Of a stretch of 57,808 bases of DNA, positions 32,481-40,055 are shown piece after piece; the first letter of the stretch is position 1, and every line of letters starts with the position of its first letter. The notes beneath the pieces are model-generated. The model was not told the DNA's origin. It ran no database searches and saw only the letters and a list, made by a program, of their open reading frames with translations. A program made the translations under genes and the position numbers. This DNA comes from a virus: IMG/VR virus record IMGVR_UViG_3300044695_002920, positions 1 through 57,808 of that record; one strand, given 5' to 3'.

Positions 32481-32827
32481 CCGCCGACAGCCTGAGCGAG
32501 CTGGCCGGTAAGGTGCTCGCCCTCGCCGCCCAGTTTCAGGCGGTCCCTGTCATAGTCCACCACTCGGGTGTGAAGCCGAAGGCCGACAAGCCTGTAAAGG
32601 CAGCAAAGGAGCCCAAGGCCGAGGAGCCCAAGGCCGAGGAGCCCAAGGCCCCGACCTACGACTTCAACACCGACATCTCGCCCTTGGTCCTGCGCGTTGC
32701 GGCCGAGAAGGGCCGTCCCGCGATCGCAGAGCTGCTCTCGCAGTTCGGTGTGGAGCGCGCGTCGAACGTGCCCGCGGAGCAGTTCGGTGAGCTGCTCAAC
32801 GCCCTCAAGGACGCGTTAGGCGAATGA
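32459..32827 (+). CDS. Recombination-region protein with KPKAEE repeats (122 aa)
   Basis: Residues 1-38 form an alpha/beta start; residues 38-63 are a low-complexity linker (EPKAEEPKAEEPKAP). The C-terminal part (LVLRVAAEKGRPAIAELLSQ, VPAEQFGELLNALKDAL) is a small helical domain seen in phage ssDNA-annealing or helicase-associated proteins. It directly precedes the Cas4-like exonuclease gene. AAGGAG supports the start. Confidence 0.65.
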   Translation: MPYKIEVTADSLSELAGKVLALAAQFQAVPVIVHHSGVKPKADKPVKAAKEPKAEEPKAEEPKAPTYDFNTDISPLVLRVAAEKGRPAIAELLSQFGVERASNVPAEQFGELLNALKDALGE

Positions 32828-34074
32828 GTGCCGGTCATGCCAAACTGAGCCCCTCGGGCGCGCATCGATGGATGGCGTGTCCGGGGAGCATCGTGCTCGA
32901 AAGCAACATACCCGACAAGGGCAGCGTCTACGCCGACGAGGGCACCGCAGCGCACGAGCTGGCGGCGTGGTGCCTGAAGGACAACATGGACCCGAGCAAC
33001 TATCTGAACGAGAAGATCTCGGTCGGGGAGAACCGGTTCACTGTCGACGCAGATATGTGCGACCACGTCCGCAGCTACACCAAGCTGGTCAAGGAGTACG
33101 CACAGGGCGCGCACCTGATGGTCGAGCAGGCGGTCGGTATCGGCCACCTGACCGGCGAGGACGACGCGACCGGCACGTCGGACGCAATCATCATTGACGC
33201 TGTCAAACGGTCTTTGACAGTCGTCGACCTGAAGTATGGCATGGGCGTGCGGGTGGACGCGACGGAAAACCCGCAGCTCATGCTGTACGCCCTCGGGGCG
33301 TATGAGGCGACCTCGATGCTCGCCGACTTCGATACGGTGACCATGGTCATCCACATGCCGCGCCTGAACCACGTCAGCGAGTGGACGATACCGATAACGG
33401 AGCTGATCGAGTTCGGCAGCCTCGTCAGCTACTACGCCACCGAGACGCGGCTGGCCGAGGCTGACGAGGCTGCGGCACTGGGTGCCCAGAAGCCGACCGA
33501 CAGCGGCTGGGCGGAGAAGTACCTCACGCCCGGCGAGAAGCAGTGCCGCTTCTGTAAGGCCAAGGGCGTCTGCCCCGCCCTGCGCGATAGCGTCATGGAG
33601 ACGGTTACTGGGTCGGCACCAGCCACGGTCGAGGACTTCGCCGACATGCTGCCGATTGAGATCGGCGTGGCTGGAGGAGACAACTACCTGTCCGTCGCCA
33701 TGGACAAGGTCGATCTGGTCGAGGTGTGGTGCAAGGCCATCCGCGCCGAGGTCGAGCGGAGATTGTTTGCAGGCGAGCGCGTGACCGGCTACAAGCTGGT
33801 CGAGGGCAAGCGCGGCAACCGCCAGTGGTCCGACGAGGAGCAAGCGACGAAAGCATTGAAGGCAGCGAAGCTGAAGGCCGAGGAGATGTACAGCAAGAAG
33901 CTGATCTCACCGACCGAGGCGGAGAAACGCCTGAAGGGATACCCAGCGCAGTGGGCGAAGGTCGAAGGCCTGATCACCCAGAGCGCGGGCAAGCCGTCTG
34001 TGGCCAAGGCCACTGACAAGCGGCCAGAAGTGGCCGTAAACGCCACTGCGGAAGACTTCCGCAGTATTTTGTAG
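32824..34074 (+). CDS. Cas4/AddB-like exonuclease (DUF2800)
   Basis: A PD-(D/E)XK nuclease of 416 residues. It opens AKLSPSGAHRWMACPGSIVLE with Cys19 and later carries KQCRFCKAKGVCPAL, together giving the four cysteines of a Cas4-type iron-sulphur cluster. The nuclease core has GTSDAIIID and TVVDLKYG (D ... D-x-K). The family usually sits next to DUF2815 and polymerase genes, exactly as here, and probably resects or recombines phage DNA ends. Confidence 0.85.
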   Translation: MSAGHAKLSPSGAHRWMACPGSIVLESNIPDKGSVYADEGTAAHELAAWCLKDNMDPSNYLNEKISVGENRFTVDADMCDHVRSYTKLVKEYAQGAHLMVEQAVGIGHLTGEDDATGTSDAIIIDAVKRSLTVVDLKYGMGVRVDATENPQLMLYALGAYEATSMLADFDTVTMVIHMPRLNHVSEWTIPITELIEFGSLVSYYATETRLAEADEAAALGAQKPTDSGWAEKYLTPGEKQCRFCKAKGVCPALRDSVMETVTGSAPATVEDFADMLPIEIGVAGGDNYLSVAMDKVDLVEVWCKAIRAEVERRLFAGERVTGYKLVEGKRGNRQWSDEEQATKALKAAKLKAEEMYSKKLISPTEAEKRLKGYPAQWAKVEGLITQSAGKPSVAKATDKRPEVAVNATAEDFRSIL

Positions 34075-34102
34075 TTGATAGTTGAGAAGTGGATAATTGA
34101 AT

Positions 34103-34687
34103 ATGGCAACCCGTATTATGCTTAAGAACGTCGTGCTGGCTTTCCCCGCACTGGCCGAGCCGCAGTCCTACGGGGACGGCGATCCAGCCTTTGGCGCTAA
34201 GTTCCCGATCGAGCCCGGTTCCGAGAACGAAATATTGATCGAGGAGGCGATGCTCGCCGAGGCGAATGCGCAGTGGGTAGACAAGGGCGAGAGCGTCCTC
34301 AAGATGCTCATCGAGGACGGCAAGGTCTGCTTCAGCAAGAAGGTCTACCGCTCGAAGAAGACCGGCGACGCCTATCAGGGCTTCGAGGGCAAGCACTACC
34401 TGTCGAGCCGCAATGCCTCGACCCAGCCCACCGTCTTCAACCAGTTTGGGGATCAGGTCACGGCCAAGGGCGAGATCGAGCGTCAGGCGTTCAGCGGTGC
34501 CGTTGTGGCTGCCTCCGTCGAGATCTGGGCACAGGACAACAAGTGGGGTCGGCGCATCAACTGCACGCTTCGCGGCGTGATGTTGACCGGCGAGGGCGAG
34601 AACTTCGGCGGCGGCTCGTCTCCGGCGTCCAGCGACGAGTTCGCCAGTTTGGCGAAGGGCAAGCCCGACGCGGAAGACTTCCTCTGA
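34103..34687 (+). CDS. DUF2815-like ssDNA-binding protein
   Basis: The 194-residue protein begins MATRIMLKNVVLAFPALAEP and has DGDPAFGAKFPIEPGSENE, features of the DUF2815 group. The C-terminal tail is acidic and ends DAEDFL, like the protein-interaction tips of SSB proteins. Downstream of the exonuclease and upstream of the polymerase, it likely coats replicating DNA. The spacing to a Shine-Dalgarno is poor, so a TTG two codons earlier is possible. Confidence 0.75.
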   Translation: MATRIMLKNVVLAFPALAEPQSYGDGDPAFGAKFPIEPGSENEILIEEAMLAEANAQWVDKGESVLKMLIEDGKVCFSKKVYRSKKTGDAYQGFEGKHYLSSRNASTQPTVFNQFGDQVTAKGEIERQAFSGAVVAASVEIWAQDNKWGRRINCTLRGVMLTGEGENFGGGSSPASSDEFASLAKGKPDAEDFL

Positions 34688-34923
34688 TGTCGGCCAACGA
34701 CCAGCTCCGCCTCTTCGTCGAGCGTCTCGAGCGCCTCGGCGAGGAGAAGGACGGCATCGCCGAGGACATCAAGTGTGTCTTCGCCGAGATGAAGAGCCAA
34801 GGCTACGACGCCAAGATCGTTCGCGAGATCCTGCGCCTGCGCAAGTTGAGCAAGGACGATCTGGACAATCGTAACGCCATCCTCCGCCTGTATGGCGAGC
34901 AGTTGGGTCTGGACTTCCTCTAA
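34687..34923 (+). CDS. GapR-like nucleoid protein (DUF2312)
   Basis: The 78-residue helical protein reads NDQLRLFVERLERLGEEKDG, IAEDIKCVFAEMKSQGYDAK and REILRLRKLSKDD. It matches the GapR family of alphaproteobacteria (consensus LRAFVERIERLEEEKKAI). GapR clamps overtwisted DNA and helps topoisomerases during replication. A phage copy beside the polymerase gene suggests support of phage replication or displacement of host GapR. It also points to an alphaproteobacterial host. Confidence 0.85.
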   Translation: MSANDQLRLFVERLERLGEEKDGIAEDIKCVFAEMKSQGYDAKIVREILRLRKLSKDDLDNRNAILRLYGEQLGLDFL

Positions 34924-34995
34924 CCCACAAACTAGATAGGGCGCGGCGGCTGTGCTACCCTCACTGCACAGTCGCCACCCTCCCTCCCTTCCGGT

Positions 34996-35078
34996 GAGGG
35001 CCGCAGGTTACACTGGGTGCTCCTTGTGTTGCTGATCCCCTGCGGCCCTCTCCCGAAGCGAGGTGAAGGATCAGCACC
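34996..35078 (+). promoter_or_regulatory. Hairpin and RBS-pairing element before the DNA polymerase gene
   Basis: GAGGGCCGCAGG at 34996-35007 is exactly complementary to 35039-35050 (12-bp stem, 31-base loop). Inside the loop GCTGATCC (35031-35038) is exactly complementary to GGATCAGC (35068-35075), which contains the end of the AAGGA Shine-Dalgarno just before the ATG. The two pairings could form alternative or pseudoknotted structures and control polymerase translation. No T run follows the stem, so simple termination is unlikely. Confidence 0.6.
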
Positions 35079-37157
35079 ATGAACACACTACATCTTGATA
35101 TCGAGACCTTCTGCGCGATGCCGATCACCGCAGGGGCGCACCGCTACGCCGAGGACGCCGAGGTCATGCTCATCGCCAAGGCGTGGGACGACGAGCCTGT
35201 CGAGGTCATCGACTGCACTGAGGGCGTCTGGGACACCATCGCCCCGCGCCTGCAGAACGACATCGACCGCGCCGAGCGCGTCGTCATCCACAACAGCTCA
35301 TTCGATCGCACTGTGCTGCGCCACAGGGGCGTCAGCGTGCCTACGGAGAAGATCACGGACAGCATGGTGCTCGCCCTGCAGCACGGCCTGCCGGGCAAGC
35401 TGGGGCAGCTCTGTGAGGCTCTGGGCGTGCCGCAGGACAAGGCCAAGGACAAACGCGGCTCGCGCCTCATTAATCTCTTCACAAAGCCCCGCCCGAAGAA
35501 TATAAAGATCAGACGGGCTACGCGGGAGACGCACCCTGATGAGTGGCAAGAGTTCATCGAATACGCCTCACTCGACGTGGACGCGATGCGAGAAGTATTG
35601 GCACGAACCCCTAGATGGAACGATACTCCAAGTGAGCGTCGACTGTGGCTCCTCGACCAAGACATTAACGACCGTGGTGTCTGCGTCGACACTGAACTCG
35701 CCAGCGCTGCTGTGCGAGCTTTCAACGGAACTTTGGGAACTCTGGCCACTCGTATCGAGGGACTTACCGGAGGGGCCGTAAGCAGCGCCACGCAGCGCGA
35801 CCGCATGCTGGCCTACCTGCGCGATCAGCAGGGCCTAGAGATAGCCGACCTGACCAAGGACACGCTGGCCAAGCTGCTGCGCTCCGACCTGTCGCCACAC
35901 GTCCGCGAGGTGCTTGAGGTGCGTCAGCAGGCCTCGGCGACCAGCCCAGCCAAGTACACGGCCCTACTGCTCGCCGCGTCGTCCGATGGGCGTCTGCGCG
36001 GCACTGTGCAGTTCTGCGGCGCTGCCCGCACTGGGCGCGACGCGGGCCGGATCTTCCAGCCGCAGAACCTGCCCCGCACGCCCGACTGGTTCGACGGCGA
36101 GGTGCAGGAGCTGACCGTGCGCGCCTTCAAGGAGGGCATGGCCGACGTCCTGTGGGACAATATCAGCGAGCGCTGCAGCATGGCCGTGCGCGGCTCTCTG
36201 GTGGCCGCCAAGGGTAAGAAGCTGGTCATCGCCGACCTGTCGAACATCGAGGGGCGCGTCCTCGCGTGGCTGGCCAACGAGGCGTGGAAGATCGAGGCCT
36301 TCAGGGCCTATGACCGCGGCGAGGGGCCTGACCTGTACAAGGTCACCGCCGGGCGCATCCTCGGCAAGGATCCGGCCGACATCACCAAGGAAGAGCGCCA
36401 GCTACAGGGCAAGGTGCCCGAGTTGGCCGGAGGCTATCAGGGCGGCGTCGGTGCCTACCGCGTCATGGGCGGCGCAGTGTTCGAGGCCATGACCGACGAG
36501 GAGATCCAAGAGATCGTCCACGCGTGGCGCGCGGCGCACCCGCGCACCAAGGCCCTGTGGTACGACGTCGAGCGCGCGGCGAAGGACGTCATCAAGAACC
36601 CCGGCAGCAGCGTCGACGTGCGGGGCCTGCTGCGCTTCGACATGCGCACGGACGAGTATGGCGCGAACTGGATGCGCATACGCCTGCCCAGCGGCCGGTA
36701 CCTGTGCTACAAGGATCCGAAGGTCGACGACGAGGGCTGCGAGCCTTGCAACGGTGAGGGCCTGATCCACGACATGGAGCACGGCTCTCCGGGCCTGTGG
36801 GTGCGCTGCGAGACGTGCGACGGCAAGGGGCGTCTGGGCGGCGGCCAGATCATCTACAAGGGCATCAACCAGTACACGCGCCAGTGGGCGACGCTGGAGA
36901 CCTACGGCGGCAAGCTGGTCGAGAACATCGTGCAGGCGATCGCGCGCGACGTCTTCATGTCCGGCCTGCGCCGCGCCGAGGAGCACGACTACCCAGTCGT
37001 CCTGCGCGTGCATGACGAGCTGGTCTGCGAGGTGCCTGACAGCAGCGGCTACACGCACGAGGTGCTGGCCAACCTGATGGGTGCCAACCCCGGCTGGGCC
37101 ATAGGCCTGCCGCTGGCCGCTGCGGGCTTCGAGACGCGCAGATATCGGAAGGACTGA
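35079..37157 (+). CDS. DNA polymerase, family A with 3'-5' exonuclease
   Basis: The 692-residue replicase has exonuclease motifs LDIET (Asp7, Glu9), HNSSFD (Asp76) and YASLD (Asp166). The polymerase domain has motif A ADLSNIEGR (Asp386, a variant of DYSQIELR), motif B around QLQGKVPELAGGYQGGVGAYR, and motif C VHDE (Asp646). Unusually, C-x2-C pairs at residues 554/557 and 577/580 (CEPCNGEG, CETCDGKG) form a DnaJ-like zinc-ribbon inserted between motifs B and C. It follows the recombination genes and a regulatory hairpin. Confidence 0.92.
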   Translation: MNTLHLDIETFCAMPITAGAHRYAEDAEVMLIAKAWDDEPVEVIDCTEGVWDTIAPRLQNDIDRAERVVIHNSSFDRTVLRHRGVSVPTEKITDSMVLALQHGLPGKLGQLCEALGVPQDKAKDKRGSRLINLFTKPRPKNIKIRRATRETHPDEWQEFIEYASLDVDAMREVLARTPRWNDTPSERRLWLLDQDINDRGVCVDTELASAAVRAFNGTLGTLATRIEGLTGGAVSSATQRDRMLAYLRDQQGLEIADLTKDTLAKLLRSDLSPHVREVLEVRQQASATSPAKYTALLLAASSDGRLRGTVQFCGAARTGRDAGRIFQPQNLPRTPDWFDGEVQELTVRAFKEGMADVLWDNISERCSMAVRGSLVAAKGKKLVIADLSNIEGRVLAWLANEAWKIEAFRAYDRGEGPDLYKVTAGRILGKDPADITKEERQLQGKVPELAGGYQGGVGAYRVMGGAVFEAMTDEEIQEIVHAWRAAHPRTKALWYDVERAAKDVIKNPGSSVDVRGLLRFDMRTDEYGANWMRIRLPSGRYLCYKDPKVDDEGCEPCNGEGLIHDMEHGSPGLWVRCETCDGKGRLGGGQIIYKGINQYTRQWATLETYGGKLVENIVQAIARDVFMSGLRRAEEHDYPVVLRVHDELVCEVPDSSGYTHEVLANLMGANPGWAIGLPLAAAGFETRRYRKD

Positions 37158-37158
37158 C

Positions 37159-37422
37159 ATGTTCACCCAACTCGACCCCTCGATCCCCATGGACACGCCC
37201 AAGGGGCGTGGCTACGCTCTGGCTGTCATCGACTATGGTCTGGAGCACAGCCTGCTCTGGGTCGTGGCGCTGGACGACAGTGGCGAGATCTGGTGCGTGC
37301 CGAACGCCGAGGTGCGCGCGCAGAAGAACTGGTCGGCGGGGAGGACACGGCATGACCCCAGCAGCGAAACTTCAGGAGTACATCAAGAAGCGCGTGCAGG
37401 GGAGTGGCGGGAGCTACCGTAA
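37159..37422 (+). CDS. Small protein after DNA polymerase (87 aa)
   Basis: MFTQLDPSIPMDTPKGRGYA, then ALAVIDYGLEHSLLWVVALD and GEIWCVPNAEVRAQKNWS. This pattern is familiar from small phage proteins beside DNA polymerase genes. The C-terminal third overlaps the nuclease gene in another frame. Function unknown. Confidence 0.7.
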   Translation: MFTQLDPSIPMDTPKGRGYALAVIDYGLEHSLLWVVALDDSGEIWCVPNAEVRAQKNWSAGRTRHDPSSETSGVHQEARAGEWRELP

Positions 37423-37645
37423 GGTCCGCTGGGAGGCGCGCACCGGCTGCCCTGACTGCTTTATCTGGTGGCAGTGGCCGCAGGCCGCCTTCATCGAGGT
37501 TAAGGCTGGTCGCGATCGGCTGAGCCCCATGCAGGCGCGCGAGATCGAGCGCATGAAGGCCGACGGAGTGCCGGTCTACGTCGTCTCGACGGTCGAGGAC
37601 GTGGACGTCGTGCTGTCGCGTGTAAAAAACCTGTTGCAATCCTAA
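37352..37645 (+). CDS. VRR-NUC nuclease (97 aa)
   Basis: The small PD-(D/E)XK domain has GCPDCFIWW (Asp), FIEVKAG (Glu and Lys) and the following helix SPMQAREIERMKADGVPVYV, all characteristic of VRR-NUC, often a Holliday junction or flap nuclease in phages. The ATG at 37352 follows GGGGAGGACACGGC. It overlaps the preceding gene by 71 bases. Confidence 0.85.
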   Translation: MTPAAKLQEYIKKRVQGSGGSYRKVRWEARTGCPDCFIWWQWPQAAFIEVKAGRDRLSPMQAREIERMKADGVPVYVVSTVEDVDVVLSRVKNLLQS

Positions 37646-37677
37646 GTTGCATGCTGTATACGGGCCTTCTCAGCAAC
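37634..37677 (+). promoter_or_regulatory. Early promoter module D
   Basis: TTGCAA at 37634 and TTGCA at 37647 (13 bp apart), TATACG at 37657 with a 17-bp spacer, and CAGCAAC at 37671-37677 at the expected RNA start, then GAAGGAG. It overlaps the last codons of the nuclease gene and drives the protease-like gene. Confidence 0.7.
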
Positions 37678-37690
37678 GAAGGAGTACCAA

Positions 37691-38407
37691 ATGCCTACAG
37701 CAACACTCAAGCCCGTGAAGCGCGCCGCCAAGGGTCACAACCGCTTCTGCGGCCCGGCCGCCCTATCGATCATCGCGGGCATCGACACTGCCGAGGCCTC
37801 TGCCGTCATCCGGCACGTCAGCCGCAAGCGTAGCGTTAAGGGCACCAGCAACTGGGATATCTTACGCTCGCTCGCCCTGCTCGGCTTCAAGGCCAGCTCG
37901 GCCGCCAAGGTCGACCCGCTCAACCTCAAGACCAACCCGACGCTGGCCGCGTGGCTCAAGAGCGACGAGCGCGACGGCCAGTCGCTCTACCTGATCGCGG
38001 CCGGTTACCACTGGCAGGTCGTGCAGGGCCGCCGCTTCTGCTGCGGCATCACCAAGGACATCGTCTCGATCCGCGACGAGAAGGTCAAGCGCCGCGCCCG
38101 CATCAGCGGCGTCTGGAAGATCGAGCACGACCGCAAGGTGGCGCTGGCCGACGTGCTGCCCGCCAAGGTCAAGGCCAAGGACACCGAGGCGACCGTCCGC
38201 CGCAAGGCGCGGGAGCTGGCTGCCAAGCACGACATCGAGATCGAGATGTACCGCAACTACGACGGCGGCGAGTACTACACCAGCATCATGGTCTGGGGCC
38301 CGCGCGGCGTCGAGCTGGACAACGACCCGTTCGAGGGTGACCACTACGCCGAAGACTGGGCCGACGCGCTGGCGCGAGTGGAGGAGTACGCCAAGCTGGC
38401 GGCCTGA
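37691..38407 (+). CDS. Papain/C39-like cysteine peptidase-fold protein (238 aa)
   Basis: The N-terminus NRFCGPAALSIIAGIDTAEA has Cys20 followed by GPAAL at a helix start, and residues 100-110 read YLIAAGYHWQVV with His107, matching the Cys and His of C39-type and related papain-fold proteins. The rest is basic, with an alpha/beta tail. No secretion signal or membrane segment. It has its own promoter and is followed by a strong terminator, so it is a single-gene early unit. It may cleave a host protein or be a deamidase-like enzyme. Confidence 0.65.
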   Translation: MPTATLKPVKRAAKGHNRFCGPAALSIIAGIDTAEASAVIRHVSRKRSVKGTSNWDILRSLALLGFKASSAAKVDPLNLKTNPTLAAWLKSDERDGQSLYLIAAGYHWQVVQGRRFCCGITKDIVSIRDEKVKRRARISGVWKIEHDRKVALADVLPAKVKAKDTEATVRRKARELAAKHDIEIEMYRNYDGGEYYTSIMVWGPRGVELDNDPFEGDHYAEDWADALARVEEYAKLAA

Positions 38408-38413
38408 CCGATC

Positions 38414-38445
38414 GGGGTGGCCTTCGGGCCGCCCCAAACTTTTTT
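38414..38445 (+). terminator. Strong intrinsic terminator
   Basis: GGGGTGGCC-TTCG-GGCCGCCCC forms a 9-bp stem (one G-T pair) with a TTCG tetraloop, followed by AAAC and six T. It lies seven bases after the stop of the peptidase-like gene and just before promoter module E. Confidence 0.95.
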
Positions 38446-38456
38446 CACAAAGGGTA

Positions 38457-38499
38457 TTGCAATGTCGTATTGCATGTGCCACTAGGGTGCATCAGCAAC
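38457..38499 (+). promoter_or_regulatory. Early promoter module E
   Basis: TTGCAA at 38457 and TTGCA at 38470 (13 bp apart), and CAGCAAC at 38493-38499. The expected -10 position reads CACTAG rather than TATA, as in module B. It sits directly after the terminator and restarts transcription for the next gene. Confidence 0.65.
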
Positions 38500-38513
38500 A
38501 CGGAGTTAAGATC

Positions 38514-39215
38514 ATGTCCTACGCTTTTATCGAAAACGAAGCCCGCTACGAAGCCGCCAAGTGGGCGCGCATCAAGGCCAATCGCGCCAAGAGTGGCCGC
38601 GCCAAGTGGCTGGCCGCGCACGACGATGCGCAGACCCTGTTCGACTGGCTCTTCTCGCAAGGTGAGTTCATCGGCGTTGAGCAGCTCGGCTCGCGCTGCT
38701 GCCGCTATGCCGACGGCCATGTCGAGCACGAGGACAACAAGTACGGCGTCTGCGGATGCAAGATCGTCAGCCACCCGCTGTCGTTCTACGCTCGCGGCGA
38801 CTTCCTCAACAAGATGCGCGGCACGATTGAAGAGTGGGGCGGCCTGACCGACGGCCAGCACGCCGCAGTCGCCAAGTCCTTCGCCAACGCCAAAGACAAG
38901 CTGGCCGGTCGCGAAGTGGCTCGCGCCGAGGCGAACGCCGCAGACCGCAACACCTGCCACGTCGGCACCGTCGGCGAGCGCCGCGACTTCGAGCTGACTG
39001 CCGAGCGCACGCACAGCTTCGACGGCCAGTTCGGCACGACGTACATCACGATCTTCCGCGACGCTGACAACAACGTCATCGTCTACAAGGGCAACCTCGC
39101 GTTTGGTCGCGGTGAGAAGGTGCGTGGCAAGGCCACCATCAAGGCGCACGACGTACGCGACGGTGTGCCGCAGACCATCATCGCCCGCCCCAAGTTTGAG
39201 GAGCACCAAGCATGA
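38514..39215 (+). CDS. Early protein with C-terminal OB-like domain (233 aa)
   Basis: The N-terminal half is helical with several cysteines (LGSRCCRYADGHVEHE, YGVCGCKIVSHP), a possible zinc site. The C-terminal 80 residues (DFELTAERTHSFDGQFGTTY to VRGKATIKAHDVRDGVPQTI) look like an OB-fold strand set, common in nucleic-acid-binding proteins. The start follows CAGCAACACGGAG. Role not known. Confidence 0.7.
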   Translation: MSYAFIENEARYEAAKWARIKANRAKSGRAKWLAAHDDAQTLFDWLFSQGEFIGVEQLGSRCCRYADGHVEHEDNKYGVCGCKIVSHPLSFYARGDFLNKMRGTIEEWGGLTDGQHAAVAKSFANAKDKLAGREVARAEANAADRNTCHVGTVGERRDFELTAERTHSFDGQFGTTYITIFRDADNNVIVYKGNLAFGRGEKVRGKATIKAHDVRDGVPQTIIARPKFEEHQA

Positions 39216-39373
39216 AACTTACCGACCGTGAGATCCGCGCCAAGGCACACGCCATCGTCGACGAGATCGAGACGCGCGCCGCCCCGCGCATCGCTGCGGG
39301 CATGAGCCGCGACAAGGCGCTGATGCTGACCATCATGGAGATGGGCGGCAAGATCAGCGTAGTGAAGGGATGA
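39212..39373 (+). CDS. Small helical protein (53 aa)
   Basis: MKLTDREIRAKAHAIVDEIE, then a second helix ending ISVVKG. The ATG overlaps the preceding stop region (ATGA). Too short for confident assignment. Confidence 0.55.
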   Translation: MKLTDREIRAKAHAIVDEIETRAAPRIAAGMSRDKALMLTIMEMGGKISVVKG

Positions 39374-39374
39374 G

Positions 39375-40055
39375 ATGCTAAAGCAGGTAACACTTGCTGA
39401 AGCAAAGGATTGGTTCGCCCAGTACCACTACACCGGTACTGCGGCGGGCCATCGTTTCTACGCGTGGCTTCGAGACGACAAGATCGACGGCGTCGTTGCC
39501 CTTGGGCGCGGAGGCAACCGTTTTGGGGTGGCCGATAAGTTCGGCCTCACCGCATGGGCTGGCGGTCTTGAGATAACGCGCGTGGCTTGCCATCCAGACG
39601 GGCCGAAGAACACCGCCTCGAAGATGGTCGCCGCTGCCCTGCGCGAGCTTGCGGCGGGCGGCGATCAGTGGGTCTTCACTTACGCGGATACCGCCCACGG
39701 CCACCACGGGGGCATCTATCAGGCTCTCAACGCCGTGTATGTCGGCACCGACGCCAAGCAGTGGGTGAACTTCGAGCTGGATGGCCTGCGCGTTTCCAAG
39801 CGGGCAATCAGCGGGAAGTTCGGGCACACGCGCTGGCCTGAAGTTCGCGATCTTGCGGCGGATGCCGGTCATGTCTTGCGCAAAGTCGCGTGGCAGCCGA
39901 AACACACATATGTGCTGCCAATTGCTAGTGACCGCAAAGCGCGCCGCGCGATACAGGCCGCACTCGAACCACGGGCGCTTCCGTATCCAAAGCCGGGCCA
40001 GCCTGTTGCGCCTACGCCGTATCGCAATCATCGACCGAAAGACGACAACCAATGA
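39375..40055 (+). CDS. Mom-like DNA-modification acyltransferase (226 aa)
   Basis: The GNAT-type protein has WFAQYHYTGTAAGHRFYAWL, then DGVVALGRGGN, LEITRVACHPDGPKNTASKM and FTYADTAHGHHGGIYQALNA. The YHYSG-type start, the EITR strand and the S-x-AD-x-x-x-GHxGxIYQA segment match the Mu Mom family, which modifies adenine in DNA and blocks host restriction. No partner regulator (Com) is seen beside it. Either modification or a related acetylation is possible. Confidence 0.8.
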   Translation: MLKQVTLAEAKDWFAQYHYTGTAAGHRFYAWLRDDKIDGVVALGRGGNRFGVADKFGLTAWAGGLEITRVACHPDGPKNTASKMVAAALRELAAGGDQWVFTYADTAHGHHGGIYQALNAVYVGTDAKQWVNFELDGLRVSKRAISGKFGHTRWPEVRDLAADAGHVLRKVAWQPKHTYVLPIASDRKARRAIQAALEPRALPYPKPGQPVAPTPYRNHRPKDDNQ

